This document shows, in pieces, positions 6,822-10,919 of a stretch of 15,020 nucleotides of DNA. This DNA comes from HGM10836 sp964430375 (GTDB lineage: Bacteria; Bacillota_I; Bacilli_A; RF39; UBA660): assembly GCA_964430375.1 (NCBI GenBank), contig CAYSEZ010000021.1, positions 1 to 15,020 of the forward strand. Direction: 5' to 3'. Within the stretch, counting starts at the first letter, position 1. Every line of letters starts with the position of its first letter. The position numbers and the translations under genes were made by a program. The notes under the pieces were generated by a model. That model was not told where the DNA came from. It made no database searches and saw only the letters and a list, made by a program, of their open reading frames with translations.

Positions 6822-7193
6822 TTATTTGTTTTTTGATCTATTTCTTGTTTTTGTGATTGGTTTATTGTTTTCTTTATATGGAGTAGCATTATTTATTATC
6901 TCATCTATAATAATAAAATACTCTTCAGTCGGGGGAGTTCCGGTATTATTTAAAACATTAAACATATAATTTAATCTTTCATAACTTTGATAATCATATA
7001 CTTCTAAATAATGTAAATAAACATGGGCTTTCTTTGTGAGAATTGCTCCGTTATCTTGGGTTGTTTTACCACCATGTTCTTTTTTTAAAATATGATGATA
7101 TGTATAGTCGTTATTCTTAGTTTTTTCAATACCCATCCAGTCAATGCCATCTGGCTTAAATATATCAATTAATTTTTTTAATTTACCGTTCAT
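6822..7193 (-). CDS. Small HNH-like protein translationally coupled to dnaI
   Basis: The 123-residue protein has a core 'YTYHHILKKEHGGKT' (30-44), N48, and 'KKAHVYLHYLE' (54-64), which gives the H-H...N...H...H spacing of an HNH/beta-beta-alpha-metal nuclease (H33, H34, N48, H57, H61). The zinc-binding CxxC pairs of many HNH proteins are absent. The C-terminus (108-123) is strongly basic and could bind DNA or RNA. It begins 7 nt after the dnaI stop, with GTGAT as its ribosome binding site (3-nt gap), so it is in an operon with the helicase loader. No self-splicing intron or intein context is visible, so I do not call it a homing endonuclease. Activity is inferred only. Confidence 0.7.
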   Translation of the reverse strand: MNGKLKKLIDIFKPDGIDWMGIEKTKNNDYTYHHILKKEHGGKTTQDNGAILTKKAHVYLHYLEVYDYQSYERLNYMFNVLNNTGTPPTEEYFIIIDEIINNATPYKENNKPITKTRNRSKNK

Positions 7194-7200
7194 ATAATCA

Positions 7201-8115
7201 CTACTTTCTTCTGTTAGGACCTATTAATTTTATATCATTAGTTAAATATTTTATTCTTTCAATAATTCTTTTTGCTTTAACAATGTCGGCTTTGCCATTT
7301 GTTAGAGATAAATGAGCTTCTAATTCTTCTAAAGATAAGTTAGAAGTAAAGAATGTTGATAAGTTTTCTTCCATTCTATATTGTAAAAGGCTACTAAGTA
7401 TTTCGTCTCTAGCCCATGGAGTTAAATTTTCTGCTCCAATGTCATCAATTAATAAAATGGGGATTTTTTTTATATAATCATATTTTTCTTTGAAAGATAG
7501 ATCTTCATCACTTTTATTAAATGAAGTTTTTAAGTCTCTTAAATATTCAGGAAAATATATAATCGATGATTTAACTCCTGATTTAGCAAGTTCATTAAAA
7601 AGCGCTGCAATTATATAGGTTTTGCCAGAGCCAAAGTTACCATATAAATACAGACCTTTATCCTTGTTGGTAAAATAATTTTTTTTAAAATAGCTAATAT
7701 ATTTTATTACTTCGCTTCTTGATTTATCATCAGTATATATATCTTTAAATGATGCGTTTTTTAAAGAGGAAGGAACTAAGAATAAATCTATATTTTTTTT
7801 GTATTCATTATCATTATCATATTTTTCTTTATATTTACATTTTTTATATCCAAATACTAAGTTGTTATTTTCTATAAAAGGAGTATATTTAAAACCTTTA
7901 CAATTATTTTTACAATCATTTAAACTTTTACAATTAATACAGTTATCAAGTTCATCTTTACAATCATTTAAAAGAGAAGTATATTTACATAGAATATCAT
8001 CACTTAAATTAATAGTGTCTCTTAATCTTTTAAATTTTTCATCTTTTAAATTTTTAATATATTCGTTTTTTAAATTGTTTTTATCAACTTTTACTACATC
8101 TTTTACTACAAACAC
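7201..8115 (-). CDS. dnaI: Primosomal protein DnaI (replicative helicase loader)
   Basis: The 304-residue AAA+ ATPase loads the replicative helicase. The N-terminal part (1-110) contains a Cys cluster (C59, C62, C68, C72, C93) consistent with the zinc-binding helicase-interaction domain of DnaI. The C-terminal AAA+ domain has Walker A 'GNFGSGKT' (159-166), Walker B 'LLIDDIG' (221-227), 'WARDEILSSLLQYRM' (234-248) and the sensor region 'TFFTSNLS' (254-261). The start is GTG 8115, with GAGGTGAT (8119-8126) ending 3 nt upstream. It has its own extended -10 (8133-8141). The upstream gene is not dnaB or dnaD, unlike Bacillus. Confidence 0.92.
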   Translation of the reverse strand: MFVVKDVVKVDKNNLKNEYIKNLKDEKFKRLRDTINLSDDILCKYTSLLNDCKDELDNCINCKSLNDCKNNCKGFKYTPFIENNNLVFGYKKCKYKEKYDNDNEYKKNIDLFLVPSSLKNASFKDIYTDDKSRSEVIKYISYFKKNYFTNKDKGLYLYGNFGSGKTYIIAALFNELAKSGVKSSIIYFPEYLRDLKTSFNKSDEDLSFKEKYDYIKKIPILLIDDIGAENLTPWARDEILSSLLQYRMEENLSTFFTSNLSLEELEAHLSLTNGKADIVKAKRIIERIKYLTNDIKLIGPNRRK

Positions 8116-8118
8116 AGT

Positions 8119-8141
8119 ATCACCTCAAAAATATTGTATCA
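8119..8141 (-). promoter_or_regulatory. Extended -10 and ribosome binding site of dnaI
   Basis: On the minus strand, TGA-TACAAT (8141-8133) is followed by GAGGTGAT (8126-8119). The expected transcription start falls at or beside the first G of the ribosome binding site, giving a leader of about 11 nt. The -35 is poor. Confidence 0.45.
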
Positions 8142-8160
8142 AAAAAATATAAAAATATCA

Positions 8161-8664
8161 CTATAAAACAGTAATTTTTACAGAAAAAGATTTATCTAAT
8201 ATATCATATATAGAAGTATTACTATCTATCCAAAATTTAACTTCATATATATTTTCGTTACTTACTGTATCGTTAAACATAATACCATCATTATTTAAAG
8301 TATTACTTTCTATAAATATTTCATTATTTTTTAATACTTGATATCTAATGTTATTAAAAGATATATAATCATTTTCTAAATTGGAAAGTGCCACTATAGT
8401 TATATTTTTGTTATAAGTGTTATCATTTACTATTTTAAATTTATAAGAATCACCCATGGAACCAATTTCGTCACTAACAGGATAAGCATTATTCAAATTT
8501 ATTCCGTCTGATAATTCAATAAAATGAGTACTAGATATATCATATAAATAATTTTTAGCATTTATATTATTTATATAAGCATTCTTCCATAATATAGTAG
8601 TGCAAATAAAGAAGATTGATACAATAATAATTCTAGTTATTCTAAATTTTAATTCTTTTTTCAT
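8161..8664 (-). CDS. Membrane-anchored extracytoplasmic protein, unknown function
   Basis: The 167-residue protein has basic MKKELKFR and one hydrophobic helix (about 9-25), then an Asn-rich, beta-strand-rich region without cysteines apart from one in the helix. The end 'IYEVKFWIDSNTSI' and 'SFSVKITVL' recall the 'Y.L..WID.....G..F..KI.V' ending of TasA/camelysin-like extracellular beta-sandwich proteins, so I suspect that fold at low confidence. No lipobox and no sortase signal is visible. It lies upstream of dnaI on the same strand with a 45-nt gap. The sequence before the ATG is GGGGGT, an unusual ribosome binding site. Confidence 0.6.
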   Translation of the reverse strand: MKKELKFRITRIIIVSIFFICTTILWKNAYINNINAKNYLYDISSTHFIELSDGINLNNAYPVSDEIGSMGDSYKFKIVNDNTYNKNITIVALSNLENDYISFNNIRYQVLKNNEIFIESNTLNNDGIMFNDTVSNENIYEVKFWIDSNTSIYDILDKSFSVKITVL

Positions 8665-8687
8665 AATACCCCCATAAATTGTTTATT

Positions 8688-8716
8688 ATTTTATCATAAA
8701 ATGATGAAAAAATCAA
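8688..8716 (-). promoter_or_regulatory. Promoter of the anchored extracytoplasmic protein gene
   Basis: On the minus strand this is TTGATT (8711-8716), a 17-nt spacer and TAAAAT (8688-8693), preceded by TGA to make an extended -10. Confidence 0.6.
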
Positions 8717-8798
8717 TATATTAAGAAAGGATATATTAAGATATATTAAAATTATTGATATTATATAATAATAACTTTAAAATGTAATTGTTTGTTAT

Positions 8799-8837
8799 AA
8801 AAAAATCATAAATTAGTGGATTTATTTATGATTTTTT
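8799..8837 (-). terminator. Terminator of gmk (minus strand)
   Basis: A perfect 14-bp stem pairs 8800-8813 with 8824-8837 around a 10-nt loop. Its distal arm on the minus strand ends in seven T residues. It contains the gmk stop codon. Confidence 0.75.
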
Positions 8838-9372
8838 CTATTTCTTTAGTGGCTTGTTCTATATTATCATTTATAACTATATAATCATATTTATCTTTAA
8901 ATGATATTTCATATAAAGCTTTATCTAAACGTTCTTTAATTTTTTCTTTACTATCGGTATTTCTATTTTCTAATCTATTTTTTAATTCTTCGATGGAAGG
9001 AGGCATTATAAATATTAAAATAGCATCTTTTTCTTGCTCTTTTATTTGTAGAGCACCATCTACATCTATTTCTAGAATAACATCATAACCTTTGTTTAAC
9101 ATTTCTTTTACTTTAGTTTTTGGTGTTCCATAGAAGATATCTTTATAAACTTCTGTATATTCATAAAAGTTGTTATTTTCTATTTCTTTTAAAAATTTTT
9201 CTTTTGTTACGAAGTAGTAATCTATTTCGTTTTTTTCATTTATTCTTGGTTTTCTAGTAGTCATTGAAATTGAATACCAGATATTTTTATTATTTTTTAT
9301 TATTCTTTCTCTTATTGTAGATTTTCCTGAACCAGATGGTCCTGATATAATTATTAAATTTCCTTTGTTCAT
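8806..9372 (-). CDS. gmk: Guanylate kinase
   Basis: The 188-residue enzyme phosphorylates GMP to GDP using ATP. It has P-loop 'GPSGSGKST' (11-19), the GMP-binding segment 'SISMTTRKPRINEKNEIDYYFV' split across 34-55 with its Ser, Arg and Tyr contacts, 'FYEYTEVYKDIFYGTPK' (69-85), and 'VILEIDVDGALQIK'. The C-terminal lid shows 'NRLENRNTDSKEKIKERL'. It is slightly shorter than the usual 200-210 residues at the C-terminus. The ATG has AAAAGGAG 8 nt upstream. Its promoter -35 lies inside the left copy of the 51-bp direct repeat, so before the insertion it was divergently paired with smc. Confidence 0.96.
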   Translation of the reverse strand: MNKGNLIIISGPSGSGKSTIRERIIKNNKNIWYSISMTTRKPRINEKNEIDYYFVTKEKFLKEIENNNFYEYTEVYKDIFYGTPKTKVKEMLNKGYDVILEIDVDGALQIKEQEKDAILIFIMPPSIEELKNRLENRNTDSKEKIKERLDKALYEISFKDKYDYIVINDNIEQATKEIEKIINKSTNL

Positions 9373-9409
9373 GCTTTAAACTCCTTTTTTATTTATTTCT
9401 TATTTATTA

Positions 9410-9438
9410 ATATTATCATAAGTTTTTAAAAGATACAA
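9410..9438 (-). promoter_or_regulatory. Promoter of gmk
   Basis: On the minus strand this is TTGTAT (9433-9438), a 17-nt spacer and TAATAT (9410-9415), with TG upstream of the -10. The -35 is inside the left direct repeat. The right repeat copy keeps that -35 but lacks the matching -10. Confidence 0.6.
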
Positions 9439-9475
9439 TTATTTCTTTTTTTATTTTTATTTTTTTGTTATAATT
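9425..9475. repeat. Left copy of perfect 51-bp direct repeat
   Basis: This copy is identical over 51 bases to 10844-10894. It starts TTTAAAAGATACAATT and ends GTTATAATT, with a T-rich stretch between. The flanking bases differ on both sides. It contains the gmk -35 (minus) and an extended -10 (plus) that now serves the DUF3800 gene. Confidence 0.97.
9466..9474 (+). promoter_or_regulatory. Extended -10 driving the accessory module
   Basis: TGT-TATAAT forms the right end of the left repeat. The transcription start would fall near 9482, at GAGGTGG (9482-9488). This is a copy of the smc -10 region. Confidence 0.55.
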
Positions 9476-9493
9476 TTGTATGAGGTGGTTAGA

Positions 9494-10204
9494 TTGGAAT
9501 ATAATATTTATTGTGATGAAAGTTGTCATTTGCAATCAAATGATAGTAAATATATGCTTATTGGAGCAGTTTATTGTCCAAAGTCTAAAGTTAAAGAAGT
9601 TAATAAATATATAAAAGATTTAAAAAAAATATATGATTTTTCTTGTGGTATGGAATTAAAATGGAATAAAGTGTCAAAAAAAACAGAAAAGTTATATATG
9701 GATATTATTAATTATTTTTTTAATACTGATTATTTAAAATTTCGTGTGATAGTTATTGATAAAACAGTATTAAATCATGAAAAATATGAACAAACTGAAA
9801 ATGATTTTTATCATAAAGCTTATTATGAGATGCTAAAGTATATTATATCTCCAGAAAATTCATATAATATATATCCTGATATAAAAGATACAAAATCTTA
9901 TTATTCTCATCAAGTAATGTTAAAATTTTTACGATTAAAAATATCGGATTATAATGGAGAGACAATAAAAAAAGTACAACCTATAAAATCGTACGAATCT
10001 TCTGTTATACAGATAAATGATATATTAATTGGGGCGTTATCTTATTATTATAGAGGTTTAAACATTAATAAGACTAAATTGAATATAGTAAATCAAATAA
10101 GAAAATTATATGGTAATAGTTTTGATAGTACATCATTTTACAGTAATACTAAATTTAATATATTTATTTGGAGGTCAAAAGATGATAGCACCTGTAGCGA
10201 CTAG
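9494..10204 (+). CDS. DUF3800 protein, first gene of the accessory module
   Basis: The 236-residue protein belongs to the DUF3800 family, predicted to have an RNase H-like fold. Acidic positions in the expected places are D8-E9 in 'IYCDES', E54 in 'MELKWNK', D89 in 'VIVIDKT' and D176 in 'QINDILIGALSY'. 'DFYHKAYYEML' and 'YPDIKDTKSYY' also fit the family. Biochemical activity is not established; members are frequent in phages and genomic islands. I place the start at TTG 9494, 5-8 nt after GAGGTGG (9482-9488), because an in-frame TTG at 9476 lies upstream of that site and next to the -10. It overlaps the following gene by 23 nt. The module is flanked by 51-bp direct repeats. Confidence 0.85.
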   Translation: MEYNIYCDESCHLQSNDSKYMLIGAVYCPKSKVKEVNKYIKDLKKIYDFSCGMELKWNKVSKKTEKLYMDIINYFFNTDYLKFRVIVIDKTVLNHEKYEQTENDFYHKAYYEMLKYIISPENSYNIYPDIKDTKSYYSHQVMLKFLRLKISDYNGETIKKVQPIKSYESSVIQINDILIGALSYYYRGLNINKTKLNIVNQIRKLYGNSFDSTSFYSNTKFNIFIWRSKDDSTCSD

Positions 10205-10694
10205 ATGTATTGAAGGACCTTTATCAAATGATATAACGGATGATGAATTGTATGATTATTTTATTAAAAATATATATTATGGAAATTTAAAAATAAATGG
10301 AATGCCAATAAAAGTTTTTACTACTCCTTTTGAGGATAATAGAATGCAAGGTTATTTTCATCTTACAACTAAAACGGTGAAAAAGTTTGGTATAAAAATA
10401 AGAATGAAAGAATCTAGAGCTTATTTTATAAATTATATTGTTCCTATGATAAATAATTATTTAAAATGTGATACTTGTGATAATATAAATTGTAATAAAA
10501 TTAAAATATGGATTGCTCCCTATAATAATACTAAAAGGACTAAATTATTATATAGTGATGAAAATTATAGTTATATAATAATTTTAGAGCAGAAGAAGAA
10601 TTGTATGTATATTGTAACTTCATATTTAATTGATGAACCTTCGTATTTAAATAAAATTATTAAAGAATATAATAAATATAAAAAGACTTCTTAA
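10182..10694 (+). CDS. Small partner protein of DUF3800, possible RNase-fold
   Basis: The 170-residue protein overlaps the DUF3800 gene by 23 nt and has GGAGG (10170-10174) 7 nt before its ATG. An in-frame ATG at 10110 gives an implausible hydrophobic extension inside the first gene and is rejected. Visible motifs are 'GYFHLTTK' (57-64), C96-x2-C99-x4-C104, 'IKIWIAP' (107-113), 'KRTKLLY' (118-124), 'YSYIIILEQKK' (129-139) and 'YIVTSYLI' (143-150). From memory, small mobile-element proteins share a 'HITT...W...YLVVL...TAY' pattern, and it is reminiscent of BECR-type RNase toxins. That is inference only, and catalytic residues are not assigned. H60, K64, R119 and T146 are the candidates. It ends within the terminator hairpin. 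Confidence 0.75.
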   Translation: MIAPVATRCIEGPLSNDITDDELYDYFIKNIYYGNLKINGMPIKVFTTPFEDNRMQGYFHLTTKTVKKFGIKIRMKESRAYFINYIVPMINNYLKCDTCDNINCNKIKIWIAPYNNTKRTKLLYSDENYSYIIILEQKKNCMYIVTSYLIDEPSYLNKIIKEYNKYKKTS

Positions 10695-10729
10695 TAATTA
10701 TTTTTGCTTTTGAAGTCTTTTTGTTTTTT
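10680..10729. terminator. Bidirectional terminator of the accessory module
   Basis: The 11-bp stem AAAAAGACTTC/GAAGTCTTTTT (10680-10690/10712-10722) is followed by GTTTTTT on the plus strand. On the minus strand it is followed by TTTTTATATTTATT. It overlaps the stop codon of the partner gene and can also end the predicted minus-strand RNA. Confidence 0.8.
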
Positions 10730-10796
10730 ATAAACGGACAACGCAACTAATAAATAGTTACGTCTCCAGGACTCATATAACCCTTGGTCATTGAGT
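10680..10796 (-). ncRNA. Candidate structured RNA of the accessory module
   Basis: The predicted transcript of about 117-120 nt starts near 10796, just after the promoter at 10803-10831. Hairpin I (10796-10771) pairs ACTCA with TGAGT, then ATGACC with GGTTAT, leaving one bulged A and an AAG loop. Hairpin II (10767-10736) pairs GGAGACGTAACTA with TAGTTGCGTTGTCC around TTTAT, with one bulged base. In both stems, positions that are A.C mismatches on the plus strand (10779/10789 and 10744/10760) become G.U pairs on the minus strand. An A-rich linker leads to the bidirectional terminator. No Rfam family is recognised. Transcription is unproven. Confidence 0.5.
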
Positions 10797-10802
10797 GATT
10801 TA

Positions 10803-10831
10803 ATTGTAACATATTTTGATAGTTATGTCAA
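10803..10831 (-). promoter_or_regulatory. Consensus promoter for the minus-strand RNA
   Basis: On the minus strand this is TTGACA (10826-10831), a 17-nt spacer and TACAAT (10803-10808), with TG placed for an extended -10. It matches 11 of 12 consensus bases in a stretch with no minus-strand protein gene downstream before the terminator. Confidence 0.75.
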
Positions 10832-10843
10832 ACTCAGGAAAAA

Positions 10844-10894
10844 TTTAAAAGATACAATTATTTCTTTTTTTATTTTTATTTTTTTGTTATAATT
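10844..10894. repeat. Right copy of perfect 51-bp direct repeat
   Basis: This copy is identical to 9425-9475, and the spacing between starts is 1,419 bp. It carries the smc -10 (TATAAT 10888-10893), so removing one copy plus the intervening sequence restores a simple divergent gmk-smc intergenic region. Confidence 0.97.
10885..10893 (+). promoter_or_regulatory. Extended -10 promoter of smc
   Basis: TGT-TATAAT lies in the right repeat, 26 nt before the ATG. The -35 position is a T-run and weak. AGAGGTGG (10908-10915) is the ribosome binding site. Confidence 0.55.
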
Positions 10895-10919
10895 GTATTA
10901 GTAATATAGAGGTGGCAAT

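Noticed and set aside
7799..8152. Plus-strand open frame opposite the 5' part of dnaI
   Set aside because: Low-complexity Leu/Ser/Phe product, antisense to the conserved dnaI N-terminus, no ribosome binding site.
8711..8750. Short tandem ATATATTAAR copies upstream of the anchored protein gene
   Set aside because: Three imperfect 9-10 bp copies in extremely AT-rich spacer DNA are expected by chance. There is no spacer regularity or CRISPR-like structure.
10736..10767. Imperfect hairpin considered as an integron attC site
   Set aside because: No recognisable GTTRRRY/RYYYAAC core pair and no integrase. The flanking 51-bp repeats do not fit integron cassettes.
10769..10796. CTCATATAA on the plus strand, reminiscent of the 5' strand of a purine riboswitch
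   Set aside because: The conserved loop and junction elements of the purine aptamer (ATATGG, TCTACC, the TAAA region) are absent, and no purine gene follows. The pairing also favours the minus strand.
10804..10831. Third hairpin (TTG...ACATA / TATGT...CAA)
   Set aside because: It coincides with the -35 and -10 boxes of the minus-strand promoter, so the pairing is better explained by promoter sequence and would not be in the transcript.
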